Source of the DNA: Bacteroidales bacterium | Lineage (GTDB): Bacteria > Bacteroidota > Bacteroidia > Bacteroidales > GCA-2748055 | Reading direction: 5' to 3' | Length of the DNA: 8,127 nt | NCBI GenBank assembly: GCA_024763595.1 | Contig: JANTFK010000127.1 | Coordinates: 1 to 8,127 of the forward strand | Shown here: piece by piece, positions 1 through 6,642 of the stretch | Numbering within the stretch: position 1 is the stretch's first letter | Layout: each line of letters begins with the position of its first letter | The notes under the pieces: generated by a model | Databases searched by the model: none | The model's input: only the letters and a program-made list of their open reading frames with translations | What the model was told of the DNA's origin: nothing | Program-made: the position numbers and the translations under genes

Positions 1-65
1 TGCGGCATAAATGGAAACGAGAGACCGCTGAGGGCCAAGGTTGAAATAAAATTTTTCCGTTTCAT
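1..65 (-). CDS. N-terminus of an exported protein (partial, runs off window)
   Basis: Only the first 21 codons are present. They encode MKRKNFISTLALSGLSFPFM, a basic n-region followed by a hydrophobic stretch. This is the shape of a Sec or Tat export signal; the R-K-N-F near the start resembles a variant twin-arginine motif, as often seen on exported oxidoreductases and hydrolases of Bacteroidota. The ATG lies 2 nt after the stop codon of the sodium:solute symporter, so it is almost certainly the next gene of the same operon. The mature protein is outside the window and its function cannot be told. Confidence 0.7.
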   Translation of the reverse strand, partial: MKRKNFISTLALSGLSFPFMP

Positions 66-67
66 TT

Positions 68-1747
68 TTATAACTGTAAAATTCCCCATGCAATGAATAT
101 CAGGACACCTATAAAAGCGGTGGCCAGCAAGAAACCGGTCCAGTCCTCCCGATAGCGGAAAGCAAAGTTCTTCCACCGTTCTTTCGTGAACCACGATGGC
201 AGATCAATCAATATTAAATCCTTGCCATGCTTCCTTGCCAATGGTTGCTTTCCATCTTTATCCAGGCTGTCTGCATCCGAAAGACGATCCATCTTATCAA
301 AGAATTGCTTCGTTTGCTCCTCCGGTTCGGGCTTTGTCAATATACTGATCAAAATAAAGAAACCAAATCCGGCCAGCATGGCCCATCCGAATATATCCGG
401 CTTCCAGTTATAGACAATCTCCACAGCACCCGTGTCCAGATAATTCAGGAGATAGTATACGATAAATGACATAGTGACACCGGTTATGGCACCATACCGG
501 TTGGCCCGCTTCCAGAGTACTCCGCCAAAAACAATAATGCCCATAAAAGCAGCAATGGTTTCCAGGAAAAGAAAAGCGTGCAGCACACTTTCAACGTATA
601 ACGCAAACAAAATACCCAGCAATGTCAGGGCCACTCCTGAAAACCGTCCTGTCCACAACAGTTGCTTGGTGGTGGGATGCTTCTGCATGTACTTCGTATA
701 AAAATTTTGCGTGAATAAAGCCCCAGTATTTACCATATAGTTGGAAGCAGATGACATGTTTGCCGCAAATATGGAGGCGATCATCAGTCCGGTCAGTCCG
801 GGCAGCAACAGTTCCCGTGAAGCAAATCCGAAAGCCATTTCAGGATCTTCCAGATGCTGACCGCGCTGGATCATCATCGCTGCCACAATCAATCCGGTCA
901 ATGCCCATCCAATGGTTACCAGTCGCTTTACGAATGAACCGTATGTCTGGCCCACACGTCCGGCCCTTTCCGTACTCCCCGTGGCACACATGGATACCAT
1001 ATGCGGTTGCGCTGTAATTCCGACAATACCATTGATTGCCAGCATTGTAATGGTAAAAGCACCCATTCCCAGTTCGTTACTGAACAGACTGAAAAAATTA
1101 CCATTCAGTACCTCCCGCATGCCGGGAAAGCCATGAACTGCCTTAAGCCCGAAAGGGATCAGCAGGAAAGATAATATGATGATCATCATGGCCTGAATAA
1201 AATTGGCATGTGCAGAAGCAACCATTCCCCCGAAAAAACTATAAAGGAGAAACGCAAGAGACATGACCATAACAATAGTGTTAACGGTGAGCATGTCCCC
1301 CATGGCAACGGCAATAACCTTCCCTCCGCCTTTCAACAAGGCCCCCTGGGCAAAAATGAAGTAAAGAATAGCGAAGACGGAATAGAAAACACCCATCTTC
1401 TTTCCGTACCTGTCTTCAATGATCTCGCCCACAGTGGTCCGTTCACTACGGCGATACCAGGGAGCCAGCAGCCAGTAAAAGGGAGTGATCATCATATTTT
1501 TCCATTGATACCAGATAGATGCAAAACCCAGCTGATAACTGGCTCCTGTCTGGGCAACAAAGTTTTCGGCATGGGTACCCGTACCAAATGCCTGGCCCAT
1601 CATGATCCACCAACCGAATTTCCTTTCACCCAGGAAATATCCGTTACTGTTCTTTATTTTCCGGCTGAGCCATACGCCGTAGGCCGTGATTGAAACAAAA
1701 TATGCTGCAATTACTACTGTGTCTAACCAATGATATCCGTTGTTCAT
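68..1747 (-). CDS. Sodium:solute symporter (SSS family)
   Basis: Inner-membrane secondary transporter that would import a small solute using the sodium gradient. The 559-residue protein has about 13-14 hydrophobic segments. An SSS-like N-terminal region includes YFLGERKFGWW (residues 37-47) followed by a small-residue segment, GQAFGTGTHAEN, at 51-62. The segment IFAANMSSASNYMVN (326-340) matches the family's sodium-site helix, where neighbouring serines (here S332, S333) bind Na+. A hydrophilic stretch at about 472-530 precedes a last membrane helix at 537-556, so the protein is longer than the roughly 500 residues common in the family. The substrate cannot be read from sequence. The neighbouring lyase-like aldolase and mutarotase-like protein make a sialic-acid-like or other sugar-acid substrate plausible, since some SSS members carry sialic acid. 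The ATG follows the end of the upstream remnant by 11 nt. This is the second transporter in the operon besides the MFS porter. Confidence 0.9.
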   Translation of the reverse strand: MNNGYHWLDTVVIAAYFVSITAYGVWLSRKIKNSNGYFLGERKFGWWIMMGQAFGTGTHAENFVAQTGASYQLGFASIWYQWKNMMITPFYWLLAPWYRRSERTTVGEIIEDRYGKKMGVFYSVFAILYFIFAQGALLKGGGKVIAVAMGDMLTVNTIVMVMSLAFLLYSFFGGMVASAHANFIQAMMIIILSFLLIPFGLKAVHGFPGMREVLNGNFFSLFSNELGMGAFTITMLAINGIVGITAQPHMVSMCATGSTERAGRVGQTYGSFVKRLVTIGWALTGLIVAAMMIQRGQHLEDPEMAFGFASRELLLPGLTGLMIASIFAANMSSASNYMVNTGALFTQNFYTKYMQKHPTTKQLLWTGRFSGVALTLLGILFALYVESVLHAFLFLETIAAFMGIIVFGGVLWKRANRYGAITGVTMSFIVYYLLNYLDTGAVEIVYNWKPDIFGWAMLAGFGFFILISILTKPEPEEQTKQFFDKMDRLSDADSLDKDGKQPLARKHGKDLILIDLPSWFTKERWKNFAFRYREDWTGFLLATAFIGVLIFIAWGILQL

Positions 1748-1758
1748 GATGAAGTTAT

Positions 1759-2239
1759 TTAATTGGGCCCCAATATATGATATTGCGGGGATTGATAACC
1801 AGGGTATGATTCACAGCTCTGAACTGTAACACTACCGATCTTAAAGGTAAGAAAGATCGTAAAAGTAGTAAAATCGATCATGGGGTCCATGGGTGTGTTC
1901 CAACGGACCTGATCATACTTATATTCCGGATGTGTATTCTTTGCCGAAAACAGATTGCATCCGGATTCAGAGAGGCCACGGAGCCTGATCCGCGGAGTCT
2001 GTCCGACGTCCGATTGATGTAACACAACTTCAGGACCGTCCCCGTAGAAGTTATAGTGACAGAAATTCCGAAGCAGCATATTCCTCAAGGGGATCAGGGT
2101 TGTCAGGAAGTATCAGTATCACATTTGATGCAGTGTTGACTTTAATTGATTGCCCGGGTCTTTCGACGGGCAAATTTTGAGCAAATAACTCCATTGTAGA
2201 AATTGAGAATAATGCGAATAGCATTTAATTCTTTTTCAT
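1759..2239 (-). pseudogene. Decayed gene: signal peptide plus DUF4838-like N-terminus, frame lost
   Basis: A gene begins 3 nt after the glycoside hydrolase stop with ATGAAAAAGAATTAAATG: the fifth codon is TAA. Read through that stop, the frame gives MKKN-stop-MLFALFSISTMELFAQN, a complete signal peptide. It continues to LPDNPDPLEEYAASEF, which resembles the opening strand and helix of DUF4838 and GH67-type N-terminal domains of carbohydrate-active enzymes. This frame ends at 2051-2053. A second frame is open from 2088 to 1759 (109 codons, e.g. DVGQTPRIRLRGLSESG), but I recognise no domain in it and its start lies inside the first frame. DUF4838 proteins are normally many hundreds of residues, so most of the body is missing. 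The end sits 11 nt before the symporter ATG, normal operon spacing. Whether the 3' part belongs to the same original gene is uncertain. A 57-codon ORF starting at 2224 could still be translated. Confidence 0.7.
1768..1790 (-). other. Possible small hairpin just upstream of the symporter start
   Basis: Two pairs of complementary blocks can fold together: CCCC at 1768-1771 with GGGG at 1787-1790, and AATAT at 1772-1776 with ATATT at 1780-1784. The loop is 3 nt, with a 2-nt bulge on one side. It lies at the end of the decayed gene and about 20 nt before the symporter ATG. It has no U-tract behind it, so it is not a standard terminator. It could influence translation or message stability of the symporter, or be chance. 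Confidence 0.25.
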
Positions 2240-2242
2240 TTG

Positions 2243-4429
2243 TTACATTTCGATTGAAATTATTTCATAATCTTCAAGAACAGGCAGTTCAAATGAAATG
2301 GAATGACCTGTATTCATGTAATGGATATCCTTTCCATGGACAAGTGCTTTCATCCCTTTTACGCCGGCGACCAGAGGAATTTCAACTTTAATGTTATAAC
2401 ATGGGATGATTTTCGCAATGGGTCTTTTCATCCCGGAAGTAAAGTTTATCAGATAGACGAAAACTGAATTTTCATTTCGCCTTATATTCACTTCTACAGA
2501 AGAAGGCGTATGATCTGTTTTTATGACAGGTTCACTTAATTCAGAGACCAGGTTGCCAAGGATTCGATAGTACTCAGGGAAATGGAACTTATAGAGTGAA
2601 CTGCCAAAAGTGCCGGCAATGTAGATTGATTTACCTTTCCCATAAGTGTTTTCGATCATAAAAGGGTCATTGGAAATCTGGGGTGTTCCGGAATAGCTTC
2701 CCGGAAGGGGATTGCAAAAGAACAGGGGAATTTTTGAATTGGTTTTTACTCGCAGGCCATATGAGGGTGCATTGAGATATTTATTCTTAATATCCCTGAG
2801 TGCAAAATAGTGATGATTATCAGCTGATAAATAATCCCATCGAAGCGGGCCAATGACACCACCGGATTTTTCTGCTCCGAAAAGATCTTTCAACTCAAAA
2901 TTTTCAAGCCTTTTACCTCTTTCATTATATAAAGATGTTTCAAATGTGGAAATAATATTCCCTCCGTTTTTTACAAAATCCTTTATCCTGTCCGCTTCTT
3001 TTTCTCCCAGGCAGCTTACATTGGGAAGGATAACCAGGTCATATTTGTGGAGATCATCGTTCAGGGCTTCTTCATCCAGAACATCAAAAGGGAAATGATT
3101 CCTTGAGAGGCCATCATAAAAGCCATAAAACTCCTCCTGGATATTTCCTGCTGTCCCCGTATTTATCTCTTTTGTAAAATCGGTCAGAGGCACTGAAGAG
3201 CCCCTGTAGTAATTTCCTGTATTCTGCGGCCACAGCAATGCAATTTTAGCCATGGACTTTGTTCTGAAAAAAGGATCCGGATTTTCCCTGATCAGTTTGT
3301 TGTATTCTTGAATGACGTCAATCGATTGGTTATTAATATTTGATATGGCACTTATCGCCAACCATACATTGGCCTGATGGGTGATTGACTGGCTGTAGAG
3401 AATGCTGATCTCTCCCCGGGGCAATGTGGAAAACGCCCATGGCCCCTGTTTTGCAGCATCAAATACAACCGTCGGTTTTCCTTCAGCCTGTGTTTCCAAA
3501 AGTTTGGCCATCGCTCCCGGTTTGTAAACCGGCTCCTTCAGTTCACCATATAAGAATCCACCCTCTGCTCCGAGAATATCTGTCTCCCTGATGATTTTAC
3601 GGTTGTTTCTTCCTGTCGGCCATGAAGGGGCAAGATTATTACCATTCATGTAGAACAGGATCTCAGGATTTATATCTTTCAGTATCTTATTGGAGTCTCT
3701 CAGAAATCTTGCAATGCTGTCAGATTGAAATTCGAGAAGTTCCGGCCATTCAGGGCCGGTCATGTTTGATGACAATACGGTCTTGGATGGCAATTCCTTC
3801 TGATATCTTTCCCTGAACAGTTCCTGGCAGGAGTTACAGTAGCAGGTATTGGAAAAGAATATGGGACCGTCATAGAATACGCCGTCAATCTCAAATGAAG
3901 CCAGCTTTCTCAGCGTCGCAAACACCTCTTCCCGCCAGGGACTGTTTATACAGAAAGATGAATCTACGGTATAGACGTTCTCAATAGGGTTCCCGTCTGC
4001 CTTTATCTGCTGCCATTCGGGATGCCTGCGGGCATAATTGATTTCAATCGCATGTACATTATAATAGATGATCACCCTGACTCCTTTTTTATGTGCTTCA
4101 GACAAATAATTCTTTAAAGAGTTGAAATTGACCTTCTTACCGCTGAACAGATTATGATTATCCAGAAAAGATGTTCCGGGTGAGGTGTCCGTGAATCTTG
4201 TGGCATGCTCCATATTAGCACCCATCTCGTTAAGTAATTTAAACTTTTCCGGGTATTCATATCCCTGCTCCAGTTCAATGATCCTCAAAGGTTCCTTCTC
4301 CCACCACCTGTTTATGGATTTTATCGAAGTACCATAAAGCGAAGGGAGGGAAATCGTAAGTCCTGCAGCTGTTGTTCCGGTAATCTGGATGAATGATCTG
4401 CGATTAATGCTATTGGATTTCTTCTTCAT
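2243..4429 (-). CDS. Tat-exported putative glycoside hydrolase with beta-galactosidase-trimerisation-like domain
   Basis: Predicted periplasmic or exported carbohydrate-active enzyme of 728 residues. A twin-arginine signal is visible (NRRSFIQ at 9-15, then a hydrophobic stretch to about 31). Residues about 47-385 look like a TIM barrel of the 'hypothetical glycosyl hydrolase' (GHL6-like) type: GVRVIIYYNVHA (116-127), RHPEW (135-139) and DGVFYDGP (182-189), where D182 or D187 are candidate catalytic residues. E289 in LGAEGG (286-291) is a further acidic candidate. A compact cysteine motif, CYCNSC, sits at 196-201. Residues about 393-540 resemble a beta-galactosidase trimerisation (glutamine-amidotransferase-like) domain: YDLVILPNVSCL (463-474), DFVKNGGNIISTFETSLY (484-501) and ELKDLFG (512-518). 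The remainder looks like beta-sandwich. The ATG is 11 nt after the aldolase stop. Substrate is unknown; the context suggests release of a sugar acid or its glycoside. The gene is visibly more AT-rich than the MFS gene. Confidence 0.8.
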   Translation of the reverse strand: MKKKSNSINRRSFIQITGTTAAGLTISLPSLYGTSIKSINRWWEKEPLRIIELEQGYEYPEKFKLLNEMGANMEHATRFTDTSPGTSFLDNHNLFSGKKVNFNSLKNYLSEAHKKGVRVIIYYNVHAIEINYARRHPEWQQIKADGNPIENVYTVDSSFCINSPWREEVFATLRKLASFEIDGVFYDGPIFFSNTCYCNSCQELFRERYQKELPSKTVLSSNMTGPEWPELLEFQSDSIARFLRDSNKILKDINPEILFYMNGNNLAPSWPTGRNNRKIIRETDILGAEGGFLYGELKEPVYKPGAMAKLLETQAEGKPTVVFDAAKQGPWAFSTLPRGEISILYSQSITHQANVWLAISAISNINNQSIDVIQEYNKLIRENPDPFFRTKSMAKIALLWPQNTGNYYRGSSVPLTDFTKEINTGTAGNIQEEFYGFYDGLSRNHFPFDVLDEEALNDDLHKYDLVILPNVSCLGEKEADRIKDFVKNGGNIISTFETSLYNERGKRLENFELKDLFGAEKSGGVIGPLRWDYLSADNHHYFALRDIKNKYLNAPSYGLRVKTNSKIPLFFCNPLPGSYSGTPQISNDPFMIENTYGKGKSIYIAGTFGSSLYKFHFPEYYRILGNLVSELSEPVIKTDHTPSSVEVNIRRNENSVFVYLINFTSGMKRPIAKIIPCYNIKVEIPLVAGVKGMKALVHGKDIHYMNTGHSISFELPVLEDYEIISIEM

Positions 4430-4440
4430 ACATATGATTT

Positions 4441-5331
4441 TTACAGCTCTTTTATCGCTTTCATGAACCCGTGGATCTCTTCTTTCAGCTCTTCCGGGAT
4501 GGGCAGATCAAAATCTGTGTGATAATTTCCAGGGCATCCCAGCAGTTTCATGGCATAAGTGTAGGCAGAAAAAATGTTTCCTTTCAGAAATATGTTCCTC
4601 AGCCTGATAATGTTGTTCAAATACTCCTTAACCGCCTTGTCATTCCCAACAGCAGCTTCTGCGTACATTTTTCCCGAATTAACCGGCGTACAGGTATACA
4701 TACCGTCAAGGTTCTTGCCTATTCCGGCATTCAAAGCAACATCAAACAGATCAAGCCCGCTGAAAAAAACGGAAAAATCGTTATTGTAATCATTGTTTCG
4801 CTGCATATGGAGGATCAACTCCAGGTTGGCCGTCTTTAAACCCTTTATATTAGGCAATTTAATAAGCTTCTCAATGATCTGTGGGGTAACCGGGGATTGC
4901 GTTACAGATGGCAGATCATAAATATACAGGGGATATTCAGATCTTTTTGACAGCATCGTGTAGAAGTTCACTATTTCGTCCTGGTTTATCTTATAATAAT
5001 AGGGTACCGTGGCTACCACACCATCGATCTTCAGACTGCCCAATGCCTCAATCCTGTCGGTTACCCTTGCCACTGAACAATCCATGACACCTACCATTAC
5101 AGGAACCCTTTGTAAAACCGTTTCAACACATTGTTTGGCTATCTCAGGATATTCCTGGTCCCTGATGCCGGTCATTTTGCCCATAGAACCCATGCAAAGG
5201 AACCCTTTTGCCCCTGCCCCGAGCATGAGTTCAATCTGTTTATTGTAACTGTGTGCAACCAGCTTCCCAACTTCATCGGTTGGGGTCCCCAGGGCAGGAT
5301 AAAATCCGTCTTTCATTATTTGTTCAGTCAT
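4441..5331 (-). CDS. DapA/NanA-superfamily aldolase, N-acetylneuraminate lyase-like
   Basis: Class I, Schiff-base-forming aldolase of the dihydrodipicolinate synthase/N-acetylneuraminate lyase superfamily; cytoplasmic TIM barrel. From the ATG at 5331 it has 296 residues, close to E. coli NanA (297). The active-site residues line up with E. coli DapA at identical spacings: S49-M50 (DapA T44-T45), Y112 (Y107), Y138 (Y133) and the Schiff-base lysine K166 in IKGLK (K161). V143 stands where DapA has R138, the aspartate-semialdehyde-binding residue, so this is unlikely to be a lysine-biosynthesis enzyme; sialic acid lyase also lacks that arginine. D194 may match the sugar-binding Asp191 of NanA. 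The motif GSMGK (48-52) is unusual, with methionine for the usual threonine. Likely reaction: cleavage of a 2-keto-3-deoxy sugar acid to pyruvate plus aldehyde. An in-frame GTG at 5388, 12 nt after the Kelch gene stop, would add 19 residues and is the alternative start. Confidence 0.88.
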   Translation of the reverse strand: MTEQIMKDGFYPALGTPTDEVGKLVAHSYNKQIELMLGAGAKGFLCMGSMGKMTGIRDQEYPEIAKQCVETVLQRVPVMVGVMDCSVARVTDRIEALGSLKIDGVVATVPYYYKINQDEIVNFYTMLSKRSEYPLYIYDLPSVTQSPVTPQIIEKLIKLPNIKGLKTANLELILHMQRNNDYNNDFSVFFSGLDLFDVALNAGIGKNLDGMYTCTPVNSGKMYAEAAVGNDKAVKEYLNNIIRLRNIFLKGNIFSAYTYAMKLLGCPGNYHTDFDLPIPEELKEEIHGFMKAIKEL

Positions 5332-5400
5332 TTCTATTTCCGTTTGATGAATATTTTGAATCTGGCTTCCCGTATTTAGCTGTTTCACAATGAAATAAAG

Positions 5401-6435
5401 TCATTTAACTTCCAGATGTATAACAGAAACCTTTCCCGTCCTGTTCCTGTTCGCATCAGGCTCTCCGCCCACCATCCACATGAGATTCTTATTTACCCTG
5501 ATCAAAGGAGCGGTCGTAGAAGGAATGCACAAATTACCAACTTTCTCCATTGAAGAATCATCAGTATTGACTGTCCATATACCATCATGCACATTTCCGT
5601 CTGCCCTTCCCGTTAATAACAGGCGATGGTCATCTACAGGTTGACTGCTCCATGCATAACCTCTGAGCGGCAACTCTTTAAGCTGTGTCCATTCATCTTT
5701 TTCAGGATCATAGCGATAGATGTCATTCAAGGGTTTTAGAGGAGATATCTCTTCCAGTCCCCCACAGAGGTAGAGATATTTTCCACAGGCAGAAAAAGCT
5801 GGAAACATCCTGGCAACGCCAGGCAGGGGACTGCATTCAACCCAACCTCTTCCTGGTTGATTTATTTCCAGTACCCACATTTTGTTTGTCTTTTCATTAC
5901 CCAGTGAACCACAGGTAATGTAAAATTTACCCTCATAAACCACACCCGCCCCGTAACCTGTTGCCTCGGGCAATTGTGGAAGAGACCTCCATACACTGCC
6001 GGGCTCCAGATCACTCAGGACATAAACATCTCCCGAAACCGATTTCCCGTCACTGGTCCCCCCGGCAACATAGATCCCGCTTTGATCATAACCATACATC
6101 GGATAGGCCAGCGGCTTTGGCAGGCCGGGCCCTTCTATCCACCTTCCATCATGAAATACAGCAGAACTATTCAACCAGTATTTGGTGGTTTTATCCTTGC
6201 TCCAGTTACTGCCTCCGGCCACGACAACCTTTCCGTCCAATATTCCTCCGATATGTCCCCCGCGGGACCATTCATCAGGCAGGGAAATACCTTCTGTAAC
6301 AGAAAAACCAATATTTGCTGTATTCAAATCCATTCGCTTTTTATATAAAGAGTGGCACGAGGATGTGCAGATGAACAGCATCAGGAAAAGCGAAAGTTTA
6401 CCACCGCAACTAGAAAGGCAGGATCTGTACTTCAT
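5401..6435 (-). CDS. Exported Kelch-repeat protein, cyclically permuted sialic acid mutarotase type
   Basis: A 344-residue protein with an N-terminal export signal (hydrophobic 14-23) ending in CTSSC, so C27 (or C23) may be a lipoprotein cysteine, although the lipobox is weak. The rest is a six-bladed-type Kelch beta-propeller. The glycine-pair strands recur at VVAGGSNW (71-78), IYVAGG (121-126), FYITCGS (171-177), LYLCGG (221-226), LLLTGRADG (272-280) and MWMVGGEPDANRNRTGKV (319-336). The last, rich in G-G-E and arginine, resembles the NanM/YjhT family signature. Known family role: NanM speeds the alpha-to-beta anomer change of free N-acetylneuraminate in the periplasm; the cyclically permuted family is its Bacteroidota relative, and its activity is less well established. 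It sits 12 nt after the lyase remnant and upstream of an intact lyase-like aldolase, which supports a role in sugar-acid use. Blade spacing was judged by eye. Confidence 0.85.
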   Translation of the reverse strand: MKYRSCLSSCGGKLSLFLMLFICTSSCHSLYKKRMDLNTANIGFSVTEGISLPDEWSRGGHIGGILDGKVVVAGGSNWSKDKTTKYWLNSSAVFHDGRWIEGPGLPKPLAYPMYGYDQSGIYVAGGTSDGKSVSGDVYVLSDLEPGSVWRSLPQLPEATGYGAGVVYEGKFYITCGSLGNEKTNKMWVLEINQPGRGWVECSPLPGVARMFPAFSACGKYLYLCGGLEEISPLKPLNDIYRYDPEKDEWTQLKELPLRGYAWSSQPVDDHRLLLTGRADGNVHDGIWTVNTDDSSMEKVGNLCIPSTTAPLIRVNKNLMWMVGGEPDANRNRTGKVSVIHLEVK

Positions 6436-6447
6436 GATTCAGCATCT

Positions 6448-6642
6448 TTAATGAAAAGTTTTATCAAGAAATTCGCGCAGTGCACCCATCTGCTCATCTG
6501 TCAAAGAAGGATAGGGCGCCCTCCGGTATCGCTTCCCAAGACCGGTTATTTCCAGCATTCCGTGTAACCCCGCATCAAAACTTCCTTTCATTGCAATCAG
6601 ATAGTTAAACAAAGGTATATCATAGTCGCGCGCAACGTCAAT
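6448..6642 (-). pseudogene. C-terminal remnant of a second DapA/NanA-superfamily gene
   Basis: Directly after the MFS stop, and in the same frame, 64 sense codons run to a TAA at 6448-6450. They include DYDIPLFNYLIAMKG and LHGMLEITGLGKRYRRAPYP, then LTDEQMGALREFLDK. This is the typical end of DapA-superfamily proteins: a helix, then a G-rich turn, a proline-rich strand and a last helix with LTDEQ. The other 80% or so of such a gene (usually about 300 residues) is absent, and the first ATG in the piece is internal. The stop is 12 nt before the Kelch gene ATG, the same spacing as between intact genes here, so this was the original upstream neighbour of the Kelch gene. It is not a copy of the surviving aldolase: their C-termini differ clearly, so it was a separate paralogue. 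A deletion ending at the MFS stop explains it best. Confidence 0.8.
6610..6641 (-). promoter_or_regulatory. Possible Bacteroidota-type promoter at the remnant junction
   Basis: The minus strand carries TTG at 6641-6639 and TACCTTTG at 6617-6610, separated by 21 nt. This fits the Bacteroidota sigma-factor consensus of a -33 TTG and a -7 TAnnTTTG box. It lies inside the lyase remnant, about 175 nt before the Kelch gene ATG. It was the only TAnnTTTG match on the coding strand that I found by eye across the window. The same bases once encoded protein, so chance is possible. Confidence 0.22.

Noticed and set aside
1208..1693. 161-codon open frame on the plus strand inside the symporter gene
   Set aside because: It is wholly antisense to a clear membrane protein with family motifs, its product looks like no known protein, and no start context supports it.
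2150..2173. Perfect 7-bp inverted repeat TTGCCCG...CGGGCAA with a 10-nt loop, as a possible terminator
   Set aside because: No U-tract follows on the minus strand and it lies inside the former coding sequence of the decayed DUF4838-like gene, where it encodes part of the mature N-terminus.
4441..5331. Annotation of the aldolase as DapA of lysine biosynthesis
   Set aside because: The position of DapA Arg138 is valine, the T-T pair is S-M, and the gene sits in a catabolic transport operon.
5332..5388. GTG-started N-terminal extension of the aldolase as the main start
   Set aside because: It adds 19 residues not expected in the family, whereas the ATG at 5331 gives the length and active-site numbering of N-acetylneuraminate lyases. 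It is kept only as an alternative.
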